64,000 bases of DNA from Anopheles merus (Eukaryota > Arthropoda > Insecta > Diptera > Culicidae): assembly GCF_017562075.2 (NCBI RefSeq), contig NC_054084.1, positions 6,427,501-6,491,500 on the forward strand, in the 5' to 3' direction. Both the position numbers and the translations under genes were made by a program. The stretch's first letter is position 1, and each line of letters starts with the position of its first letter. The notes below the pieces were generated by a model. It saw nothing but the letters and a program-made list of their open reading frames with translations, ran no database searches and had not been told where the DNA came from. This document shows positions 1 through 11,200 of this stretch, piece by piece.

Positions 1-232
1 GCGGCGGTTGCTGCGACTGGGGCGACTGGGAACCGCGGGCAGCCGACGCCGCTGCCGCTACCAGCCGTCCGTCGGCGTGCGGCTTACGGTACACCTCGAA
101 CGCGCTGTTGCGCGGCTGATGCATGACGAGCGATTTCGGCAGCGTGCCGGAACCGCGCGGTGTGGAATGGTGTGTCATGTTGCCGGCCGCATCGAGATGG
201 ATCGTTGTGATGTTGCTCGAATCACCGATTGA
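1..232 (-). CDS. Reps: Probable next REPS exon, cut by the window edge
   Basis: Minus-strand sequence downstream of an acceptor (TAG at 235-233) after a long pyrimidine tract is open in only one frame, phase 0: SIGDSSNITTIHLDAAGN and so on, to the window edge. The exon at 1031-301 can end in phase 0 at a GTGCAAG donor (300-294), giving a 68-base intron, a normal size here. GTTGGT at 330-325 is another phase-0 donor. Coding-like composition and matching phase support a continuation. No domain is recognised in this piece, so membership of REPS is inferred. Confidence 0.5.
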
Positions 233-3200
233 CTACCCGTAGGGAGGGGAGAAGGTAGAAAAAAGAAAACAGGGAAATGCAATTAATTATCGTCTTGCAC
301 CGCGTTACGATGGAAAAGTCCGATACCAACCCCAATCCGCTGTCCGGACGATGATCCGCTGGGAAAGTGGGTAAAGTCGGCAAACCCATGGGCCGGCTGT
401 CGATGACCGGTGGGTGCCTCCCCGGTCGGCGTTACCCTCGGTGGCACCTCCGGCGGTGGTGGCATCTTGAGCGGATCGCCTATCGGTGCCATGGCCGCAC
501 TGTTCGTCGTGAGCTTCAGCTTGTTCAGGTCCAGGCTGCTGCTGCGCGTGTGCCGATGGGCGGACGGTCTCGGCGGCGGCAGCGGCGGTGGCGGTGGCTG
601 CTGATCGACCGATTGTTTCTTCGCCAGCGAGGGCAAACGTTCGATGGTGGCGGTAGCGTTACTGCCACCCGCACTACTGCTGCTGCTAGCCGCAAAGCCG
701 GACGCATCGAGCGAAACGGTCATCGAATCGTTGCCCGTGTGCGCACTGCTCGCTGGATGGGCACCGCCGGAATCACGCTGCGGCGGTGGCGGTATCGCCC
801 CGACACCCTTCGACGGTGGTTTCTTCGGCTGCGGTCTTTGGATGGCACGTAAATCGCCGCTGTTCGTGAGCGAGTCCCGGGGCGTGCTGTGATGATGGGT
901 CAGTGGCGGTTGCTGCTGCTGCTGGGAAGTTTGTTGCTTCGGGCTGGAATCGTCCCTCGTTTGGACGACCATTAGACTGCCGGTGCCGTCACTACCATAG
1001 ACTAGACTACCATTATCGACCGCTTCAGCACCTGGGAATGGGGAAGCGGGAAAAAGGTTAAAGAAGAGATTTGAGGGGAAAAGATTCACACTAGTGGTTG
1101 GAGCTCGGAATCGGAACTACCCGGTTCCGATCCCGTGTTCGGAATCAATTACGAAACCGACTCCGACTGCGGTATCGGCTCCGTAGTCAGAATCGGCTTC
1201 GGAATCAGAATTGACCCAGAAATCGCTATGGTGGTAGCCGATTCCGATTCCGATTGCGGAGTCGTTTGCGATTCTGAATTCGATTCCGATTTTGGAGTCG
1301 ATTCCGAAACCAATTCCGACCGATTCGGGACACTGATTCCAGACCTACTGTCCAAAATCGATCGCGACCAAAACTTCATTTTCCCCATCACTAATTCACA
1401 CAAACTTACCAACAGGGGTAACACGTAATGGGACAGGATGCACAATGTGTGGATTGGACACAATCGCCTGCGTCGTTCGCTGCAGATCAAAGTTGACCGG
1501 CTTCGGGCCCGGACTAGAGACGTTCGATGTGGGAGATTCCATGAACTTGGTCCATTCTTTCGTGGTTGAGTTCCACTCCTACAAAACACCGAGAAAAACA
1601 GCAATCAAAAAACGTTCGCATTATCTCAAAACCACACCCCAGTACCTTGTTGGTTTTCGTGTTCGGTGGCGTGACGGGATGGTCGGCCGATTGTTTCACC
1701 TTCTGGGCCGAGCCGGCCGCGTGCTGTTGATGGTGCTGCGCCAAAACCGGCGGCGAAACGTTCGGTGGCGTTTTGCGACCGCCAGTCGTGGACACAGCCG
1801 CGCTGCTGCTGTTGCTGCCACTGTTGCTGCTGCCCTTGGTGGCGTTGGCGACCGATACGGAGCCGGTCGTACCGCTGCTGCTGCCAACACCGGTCGCCGA
1901 CGACACGGAGGGCGGGCTGGCATCGTGTGCGGCAACGCTGGCCCCTACCGGCGCGCTACCACCGGCCGGCGCAGCAACCTTCGCAAACGCGAGCGTGTCC
2001 GGCACCGGCACCATGCGCTGATAGTCTTTGTGGGCGTCGAACCGCTTCCGGCTGCTGCTCTCTACATTGTCATCGCTTTCGAGATGTAGCAGATCGGCTT
2101 CCGCCGGTTCGGTTCGTTCGTTAGCGAGGGAAACATTCGCACCGGCGGCAGCACCAGAACCGCTGCCACCGGTCGTTGTTGGCAACTCGGCCGAAGCACT
2201 GGCCGGCAGAGCGGAACTGCCGGATGCACCGCCCGCTGCCGGTTGAAGCAGTGAGTGTTGCAGTAGCGTTGGCAACAGACAGGGGGGTAGTGTGGCCGGC
2301 ACGGGTATGTTGTTGCGACGCAGCACCACCAGATGCATGGCGGCGGTAAATTCGGCCAAGTTTAGGGCGCCATCCCGCGTCACGTCGCACATCTGCCAGA
2401 TGTGTCGCAGCTCGTCGATCGGGATGCGTGATTTCTCGAAGAAAACCCTACAAAATACCCAAAAATTGCATTTTAACAATGGCAGGGGTTGAACGCCGGT
2501 CCGCACAACTTACCTCGCAACCGGTCCGCTCACCAGCCCGTGCACGTCCGGCTGGATCGTGCGGAACTGTTTCAGATAGTAGTCCTTCTGCGTTTGTGAA
2601 ATCTGGTAGAAATACTCGAGATCAATCTCCTGCTCGTCCTCGTCGCTGCTGTGCCGGTCGGACGATTCCTCCTCCGTGCCCAGCAGCTGCCGCTGCTCCT
2701 CACACACCAACCCCTGCCAGAGGGTTTGGTTGGCCCACGGCCGTTCCGCGACGCTGTTCGTCGGTGTCGGGCTGTCGCTTGCCGTACTCCACGCTTCCGG
2801 CGATCCTCCACCACCACCACCGTGTCCTCCGCCATGACCACCACCACCGGCACCCCCGCCCACCAGTGGATGGCTGTTGCCGATCATCACAATGCCACCG
2901 CCCTTCAGCATACCGACCGTGTGCCGCTCGCGCTCACCCCGAATCATATTGACCGGATCATCGTTATGCTCCACCTCGGAGTCGGTGCTCGGCTGGTCGG
3001 AGTTGGTCATTTCGCCCCCGGTCGAGGCACTGCTGTCCTGTGTTGTGCTTCCCGCACCACCGCCTCCACCCGTTACACCGCCAGCCATTTTTAGCGAGGC
3101 ACGACGGTTCACCTCACTGTAGCCGTTGCGTTCCAGCGTGCCCGTTTGGCTGCCGCCGGCCCCGGTACCGCTGCCCGATCCCGCCGCCGACAAGATGCTC

Positions 3201-3486
3201 GAGGAAAGGGACGAAGAGTCGCCCGCCCCGGACGATGGTCCCGTCGCCGGATCGATCCAGCTGAACTGGGGCAGCGGCAGATTGACCGAAGTTGTAAGAA
3301 TCTCTTCCCGCAGCGGGACAGCGGCCTGGTAGGCGGCGATCAGCTTCAGACAGCCGTAAAACTGCTGCCGGGAAAGGTGCAGTGCCGTTTGGGGAATGCC
3401 AGCCAGTGCCGTAATCTGCAAAAGAAAACAAAAGAAACAAAGACGCAGACATGTGAGTGAGTGGTAGAATTTGTTGAGAAAAAGGG

Positions 3487-3554
<68 letters not shown>

Positions 3555-5522
3555 GTGGAATTTTTTGTTTACTTTTCGATAAGACTATGAGGCACCACTG
3601 CTCGTGTCAATATGCCTTGTTTTAAAAAGTTTCACATTTTAACGACCCGCGGACGCGATCGAGTAGGCTGTCTTTCTCTTACTAAGCAACTGGAAGGAGC
3701 TTTTTACGGGGGTTTCAGTTCAGCTCTAGTTCAAGATTCTGAACAAAAAAATATTCCAATAATCCTTAGTAGAACATATGAAAAGAAAACCATTCAACAT
3801 AAACTGTAGAAAAAACGAAAACCTGTTCCAATCAACTTTATCGGCCAACCAGCAGCTTTAAAAAGCCCCACAATAATGGATCGCGTTGCGCCTGTTGCAT
3901 CGAGGCAAACGCTAGCGGAATCGGAAACTGACGCCACAAACCCACACCGCAAATAGTAGAAATAAAAAATGGGTCTATAAATACCGTGCCTAAAACACAA
4001 AACGGCTTGTCTAGTACGAGTGTGCCCTGTGTGCCTGTGTGCCTGTGTGCCTGTGTGTTTGTGTGGCCGTGGTAGTGACCGACACCTGTGGGGCGGTTGT
4101 GGTGTTGTATTTCGCCCACCCCTCCTAACGTTACCGCGGCGCTTTCGTGCGCTAATCATAAATTATGTTTCTCCGCAGTATCGTCGCCTCTGTCTTCGGG
4201 TAGAGGAGCGGAGGGGATTTCTTCATTTCACTCCCTCCACTTCCGTCCACCTCCAAAGTCTTCTAATTGGGACGTGTGCTATTATCATTAGTGGGATGGT
4301 GTACGAAGGAGATTAGACTGCTGGCTCAACGACCGTCTGGGTGTACGGGAGGGCGAAACCACGTCCCAAGACACCAATGAATATATGGTGTGCGTGTGTT
4401 TATGTGTGCATGTAGAATCGATGACTTTCGCCTTCCCGTACCCCCCAAAAACGCTATTCAAGTGGAAAGACTTGCCCATTGTTAGCAGCAAAAAGAAGTC
4501 CTTTTTTGGTTTCGATAAGGCACTTAAGTGACTGGAGGGAAAGAAGGAATTCTCTTAGACACGGAACCGTCCAACATACACTGGATTTGTGTTTGGTGTT
4601 TGGTTTGGTCCCCGTGCCTCTTATTTCAATTTACCCCCTTCCCAAATTGGGAGGATTTGGATACCAAAAAGTGAAAGCAAAGTTCCGATGGAAGCTTGCC
4701 AAAAATCAGCTGACAAAATAGTACACATCCGCCCGCGCGCGTCCGGTACTACAATTTATAGTACACCGACACCACCTCCTACCCACCCACCTCCCAGCCG
4801 GGGGTGGTGGTCGGGATCGCAAACACGAGGAAAGGAAATAAAAGGATGTGTGTGTGTGTGCGAGAGAGTGTAGCATCGGTAGCACGGTGGCTTCATTTAG
4901 TTGACACTTCCTCCTCCAACCCGGTCGCGGCTGTGTTCGTGTTCCTGTGCCAACTTCCTGTGCCGTTCTTCTTCCTGCTCTGTGTCGATGGCATCGGCAT
5001 CGGCTCTCGTACCCGGGGGCATCCGCCTTTCCGAGGTCATCCGGTACAGCGCGCATGCATGCCCAATCGTGTCAACCTCTCTCCCGTGTTCATGTTGATT
5101 TTATCATCCCTGGTGCGCTCGTGTGGCCCTCTGCATGTGTGTGTGTGTGTGTTCTGTATGGATGAATGTATCGCCTTGCTCCTAGATTGCTCTTTCGTGC
5201 ATCGCAAGTACTGCTCCCGCGGCCGGCCGCTCACTCTCACCCTCTCTCCCTTCCTGGTGGGTGCGCTAATTTTAGATAAAAACCGATTAAATCGCCAACA
5301 TTGATGGTGACCCATCCCTACACCCACCAGAACCTTCCGGCGGTCCTTCGCCTAGCCGACCGCTTCCCTACTAACCTTGTTTATGATCTCGCTGGACAGG
5401 TTGGCCGAGCGGAACAGTGACGTCGCCTTCAGGGCCGGTATCTTGCCCGCCCCGTCCGTCTCGCTGCAGATTTTAAACAGATCATTGTAGTACCGCAGTT
5501 CCGCCTCGCTCAGCTCATCCAT
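1..5522 (-). CDS. Reps: REPS-type EH-domain endocytic adaptor (partial, runs off left edge)
   Basis: Exons on the minus strand: 5522-5376 (ATG at 5522), 3415-2514, 2447-1646, 1578-1410, 1031-301 and probably 232 to beyond position 1. Reading phase is continuous across all of them. EH domain 1 spans the first two exons (from MDELSEAELRYYNDLF to about residue 100). EH domain 2 crosses the 2514/2447 junction (QFRTIQPDVHG, then FFEKSRIPIDELRHIWQMCD), with an EF-hand-like loop DVTRDGALNLAEF and the conserved Trp that binds NPF ligands. The 1578-1410 exon carries the block KEWTKFMESPTSNVSSPGPK typical of REPS1/REPS2. Known family role: RalBP1-associated adaptor linking Ral signalling to receptor endocytosis. 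The rest is low-complexity Ser/Gly/Pro sequence. The C-terminal RalBP1-binding coiled coil is not in the window. A stop at 283-285 would end a shorter isoform if the last intron were retained. Confidence 0.87.
1092..1393. mobile_element. Non-autonomous hAT-like element in a REPS intron
   Basis: A 302-base insert bounded by a perfect 8-base direct repeat ATTCACAC (1084-1091 and 1394-1401), which fits the hAT target consensus nTnnnnAn. The left end reads TAGTGGTTGG; the right end read inward reads TAGTGATGGG. The interior is a degenerate run of GATTCC/GGAATC-like hexamers in both orientations with no transposase coding. The hAT assignment rests on the duplication length and consensus plus the terminal pattern, not on a transposase. 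Without element and duplication the host intron (1409-1032) would be 68 bases. Confidence 0.72.
3416..5375 (-). other. Long first intron of REPS
   Basis: Bounded by donor GTTAG (from 5375) and acceptor TGCAG (to 3416). Contains the AG microsatellite and a short run of imperfect 8-base GTGTGCCT repeats near 4020-4060. No open frame in it looks coding. Confidence 0.8.
3491..3550. repeat. (AG)30 microsatellite
   Basis: Uninterrupted AG dinucleotides in the REPS intron between 5375 and 3416. Confidence 0.97.
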
Positions 5523-8264
5523 CGTCGTCGTGGTGGCTGTGAATGTTCCTGGTTGCCGTGGAAACAGAAGTCCTGGGCTGGGTGCTGGACCTGGTCGTTG
5601 GCTGAAGGCTCCACACTTTCGATCGAATGGTGTGTGCGGATTGGGGTGTGAGGGGCTGATTGGGATGAATTTTCACCCAGTTGTGGTGGTGGTGACCTTT
5701 GGCATGCAGCCCACTCACAAGCGCACACAACCAGACACACACACGCGCACTCACACTAAATTCACACTCTACACGCACCGCGTAATGCACGGATGACACG
5801 CAACCGAGTGTGTTCGGGGATGTGTCGTTGCTTTCTTCTTCTCCCCCGCCACGGGGCTACACTACCAACAGCCCACCCAGTGACCTAAACACGGAACGGG
5901 TCGGAACAGGGGGTGGGGCGGGGAGGGAACGGCGAGGGCGCAACAATTTAGCAAACAAATCAACCATCAACCCTCCTGCATGCCGACGTGATTCGGACGC
6001 GCACACACCAGCACGGCGTTCACACACATTGGGCACTAAATTGTTCCGTCGGTTGAGGATGGAAGGTACCAGAGGAGGGAGGGGATGCGATACGCGTGTG
6101 TACCGGGAGCACTTCCTTTGTGACCTCACTCACTCTCGCTCTCTCTCTCTCCTTTTTGCTCTGTAAATTTTTCTTCGCACGAAAACACTTTGCACTTCCG
6201 TTTCCGTTCCCGTTTTCCAGCCAATCCGTGCTGAAAAAGAGCGTGTTATGCGTGTGTGCGTTTGGGTATGGAGGAGTTGTTGGCACAATGTTGGGCACCA
6301 ACTCTTCTTAGCGGTGTTTTTCCGCTCACACCACTCTGGCAGATCTAATTTTGGTCCCCCTTCCGCTTCCGAACTCTGTCCACCCCGGGTATTGGCCCAC
6401 TGGCACTCGTCGGAGGAACAAGATTTTCTTCTCCACTTCCACCGATACACCTGTGTGGTTTTAGAAGCCACACCAGCTCATCTTTTCTCCGCAAAAACCC
6501 GAGGCCCCCGTGGGAGGTTTCTTTGCCAACGCCGCTGAGCGCTGGTTTGACGGGATGAGCAGCTACCTGCTCCCTGGTTTCGGTGCTGCGGGGGTTTTTC
6601 TTCCTTTTGCGATCGAAACCCGATCACACACACATACGCTAATGCTGTTTTGGTGCTCCCGCGACCCGAACCTATCTATTGGTACATCCGTACGTGCTGC
6701 GCTGTTTTGCTGTGTTTTTCCTTATTTTCCGTTTTTTTTTCTTTTCAGCTGCTTGCACATATGACGGGAAGCTGACAGCTCAGCAACGCACAGTGGGAGC
6801 TCCTACGGTCACGGGAGCAGCACTTTGACGTGATCGATTTTGGTATTTTTTTGTATTTTTTGGGAATTCAAAAAGCACGTTATTATTGTTTTCCCCCAAA
6901 AAATATTTGTTTGTAATTTCCGTAAAAAACAGAAATATTTGAAACGTTAAATCACCAACAGCAATCCATTTAGAATTTCAGTTTTAAAATAACGAACAAA
7001 AATGCTACCTGTGCCTCGGTCGACCGTCCATGGCGCTTCGTCGATGAATCGAGCAAAAAATAGCGCCTCCCTTCAAACGGATTGACGTTTCCTCAATCGA
7101 GGAATAAAACGAGACTGACACTTATCAAAACCACACCAAACTGCGAAGTGTTGTGAAATCTGTAATTCTGCTTCTACTCTTCCCCAGAGGAAGAAGCCGT
7201 TTTTTCAAAACGAAACGCGTGCCTGGGCACAGTGTTACCCGCAAAAAAGAGTACCCCTTTCCGCGGTTTTATCTTTCTACCACGCTGGCCCGTTTGTGAT
7301 GAGGAATTCTAGTGGTGACCATGCTCTGAAGATGCTGTTCCCATTGGTGACCGTGCCGTGTGCTTGGAAGCAAGTGAAATCATCGTCCGCTGTTGCTGCT
7401 GCTACCGCTACCGTGCCATTGTTGGTTGCTTCTACTATTGCTGCCGTCGTTTGCGAATTCCGCCGTCGTAATCTGCTGGCACTGTCCGGCTGCACCTCCT
7501 GACGGAAACGCACCGTCAGCCTGTGTGAACGTGCGAAGGGTTCAGCATTCGTTTGAGCAACGTGCGACAGAGGGACGTGTTCCTGAACCACAACAACAAA
7601 GCGGGAAGCGAAAGGAATCATTCATCAAGCCAGCCAGTTAGCTCAGCTCAGCTCTCAGATCCATTCCGCGATTGCTTTGAAGTGCATTCGATTGATTTTT
7701 GCCTGCCACAGTCATCCGATAGTGTGTAGTGTGAAATAGTGTACGTGTGTGTGTGTGTGGTGCTGAAAATAAATCGCGCCGTTGTGCCTCGCTCTATCAT
7801 TTTTCGAAAGGCACACACAGTAGGCTAAGGGAGTGCGTGGAGGAAAAGAGTGCAGTTTCGTTGTGTCGTTGCTGCGTGTCAGTGTGTTGAAAAGTAGGCA
7901 CAGCTGGTGGAAGGCCGCAGAGATACGCAGCAAATTGTGAAGGAAAGCACACACATTGAATCGTACGACGAGCTACTACAACAGTACCACGCCGCGAGCG
8001 CGTCATCATCACACCACGACCTACTCATACACAACCTTGAGCGAGAGCGTGCGATAGAGCGAGAACGCAGCGAGCAGGCAGCAGGAAGGAGACAAAAAAA
8101 GAAACCACACTCAGCGACGTAACCAGCAGTTGTTCGTAAAACACGAGCGAAAAAGGATAACGCGCGTTTTTGGTCGGTTTTTTGGCGGAAGGGATCCTCT
8201 CCGGATCTTTGCACGAGAATTTCACCAGAAGTGCAACCTGTGCCTACTTGGTGGTGAAAGCGCC
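5523..8264. other. Divergent REPS / SMG5 upstream region
   Basis: About 2.7 kb between the start codons of two head-to-head genes. It should hold both 5' untranslated regions and both promoters. I see no canonical TATA box at a convincing distance from either gene and no coding-like frame. The stretch near 6840-7150 is AT-rich and probably lies outside the transcripts. Confidence 0.6.
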
Positions 8265-11200
8265 ATGGAATATTCTAGCAACGACGTGAAGCAACTGTTC
8301 AGGTAAGACGGCAAACCAAAACATCACATGCGTGCACCGAGCGAGAGATGATGACACTTAAGGGTTAAGGGCGCGAGTGCATCGCGAGTGCTGGTGCATC
8401 AAATGCAATCCAGCGCATCCCATCAATCAAGGTGCTGCTGATTGCAGTATTTTGGGAGATGCAACCTGCCGGTGGGAAGCGCCATGCGGTGCTTGTGCGT
8501 CGTCGTTGCACGAACAGCCGCGTGGAAATTTTTCGATTTCACCATCCTGCGACAGAGCGTCGAACGCGTGCGGAACACATCGCGGGTGCTTTTATTATGG
8601 TGCTGCCGCGTTCGTTGTGTTCGATGACGTTATGCCTGCGAGTGTGTGTTGGTGAGCGAACGTGTTTTTTTTTGTGTCTGTTTCTACCCGTCCAATATCA
8701 CCTTCTGGGGGTGGTGGGGGTACACGATTCCTCATGGCGAATGAAGGAACAAAAAGCAAAAGCAAAAAGAAACGTATACACATGAGGCAAAAAAAACCAA
8801 ACCCCCCGGGGGTAGCAAAACATTTGATTTGCTGCTTCATTTCGTTTATAAAACGACAAATTTGCTGTTGGAAATCGATAAGAAATTGGTGGTGCGTTTG
8901 TGTGCGTGCCTGCGGATCGTCACGTATGCACTGACATTGTTGTTTCCCAATCGTCCACATGAGCCGCGATCTACTAAGGAAGGCGAGAGCATAATGTGGG
9001 GGTTTGTTTTGATGTTTCTTGCCCCAGAAGCATCATATTTCTTTCTAAACTGCGTGTCCGACCGATGCGCAATTAAAAACCGCATGGCTGTGAATGAAAT
9101 TTAGATTTATTAAATTATTTAGCAGTTTTCCTATTTCATTCGTTCTATTTCGATATGAAATGCCAATTCTGTTGTCTTTGGAGAACAATTTATGCATACA
9201 ACCTCATTTCGTTTCTTAAACAAATGTTTAAAGCATACAATGGTTACCTTAAGATACTCTTACTTAGTCACATAGTAGCTCAAGCGATTTTTTCTCTCCA
9301 ACACTAAATAGTTCACTTTTAAGTGTGTGCAAATTATCAAGCTAATCTTAATTGAGTGGGCGTTACAATGCTGCGGCTTACGATAAGCGGCGGCTCCCCC
9401 GTGGAAAGATAACGCGAAGCAGCGAAAAGAAAACAGTCATGCTTAGTAGTAGATGTGCGCCATGTAAACATGTGGGGATTGGGGAGGGGAAAAAAACAAA
9501 ACAAAACAAAACAAATATTTCAGCTTTGAGATAATGTATCTTTGCCAAAAGACGACATTCCCAAAAGGGAAAGAAAAAAATAGCTTGCAAATCGATATCG
9601 GATCATAATTGTTCTCGTCTCTACCTCGCTCCACAGATCCGTCTACACGCTGGTAAAAGGGCAGGATGAACAGAAAGCCACCCTGACGGTGGATGCGATC
9701 CTGCAGCCCAGCTTCCAGCTCAGCCACCGCGTCCTGGTCGCCCAGTGCGTGCAGCTCATCTTCGAAGACTTCGAGTGCGTCGGTCAGAAGTCGCGCGAGA
9801 TCCTGTGGCGCAAGGGCTACTACGATGTGATCGGCCTGCTGAAGCGCCAGAAGGGGCGGGCAAACGGGGCCGCCCTGCTGCAGGCGGCCGATCGGTTGAT
9901 CTGCGAGGGCATCAACTACTTCAAAGCGATCGTGCTGCGCTTTGCGCAGATCTTCAACCTGGACTCGTTGCGCTATCTGGTCGATTTTGCGCTGCTGGAG
10001 GACTACGATATGGTGGCGCTGCGCGAGGAACCGTCCTGCTATGCGCTGCTGCAGCTGCAAACGCAGGACGATGAAGCGGCCACGGTGAAGAAGGAGCTGT
10101 ACACGAAGCAGGAGATTTCGTACGCGCTCGAGACGATCCACGCGCTGCTGATTGCGCTGGGCGATCTGCACCGGTATCAGCTGGAGTTCGGTATCGGCAG
10201 CCGGGTGGAGGTGCGGGAACGCGCCCGTGCGTACTACCTGGAGGCGTTCAAGCTCAACCCGAAGGTGGGGATGGCCCAGAACCAGCTCGGCATGCTGGTG
10301 GCGGGACAGAACGGCAACCTGGACGCCGTCTATCACTATCTGTACTCGCTGTGCTGTGCCGTACCGTTCGAATGCAGCGAGACGAACGTGAACGTGATCT
10401 TTCAGAAGAACATTCGCCATCTGGAGAGTGGGGGCGATCTGGCGAATGGCGGGGCCGGCGGCGGTATGCTGGTCGATGGCAACGATCAGCTGGTGGACGA
10501 GTTCATTGCCACCTTTCTGCTGGTGGTGGACGTGTTCTTCTACGACAAGGATGTGACGGACTTTACCGCGCTGTGCCACTCGGTGCTGCTGGAGTTTAAG
10601 AAGATCCTGAGCATTCGGCAGCTGCTGGACGAGTACTATCTGACGGACGATATGCTGTTTAAGATCGTTTCGATCCTGTTCTTCTGCATGCACCGCATCA
10701 AGCTGATCAACTCGGACAAGATCTACAGCTTGAACGCGTTCCTGGTCGCGCTGTGCTCCGAGCTGCTGCAGTGGTGCACGTCCAGCTTTGAGAAGTTTAC
10801 GAACGAGCACAGCCGGGAGGATGCCCGCTTTCAGGAGATGTATCTGCGCCGGTACCAGCGGTATGATGAGCAGGTGCATCGCGCGCGGGACATGATTCGG
10901 AACGGGTCGGCCATGTTTTCCAAGGATCAAAAGTCTTCGTCGGGCGTGGAGGAGGGCACTGGGAGTCAGGATAGCCGCGGCAACAAGGAGAACGAGATGG
11001 CGAACCACGGTGGCAAGGGAGCGGCATCGTCGATGATCGTTGGTAGGGCGAAGAGAGGTGGTGGAAGCGATAATGGCAGCAGCAGAGGGTCGGACAGTCG
11101 CCAGAAGAAACATTCGCGCCGTCGTCGGCGGGCTTACTCGAACGAAACGGACTCGGAGGATGGAGAGCGGTACGAGGATGGGGACGGATCCGAGGACGAC

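Noticed and set aside
1149..1604. Minus-strand frame with SESNSESQT-type repeats next to a REPS exon
   Set aside because: The Ser/Glu repeat is read from the intronic element. The real exon (1578-1410) uses another frame and ends at a good donor.
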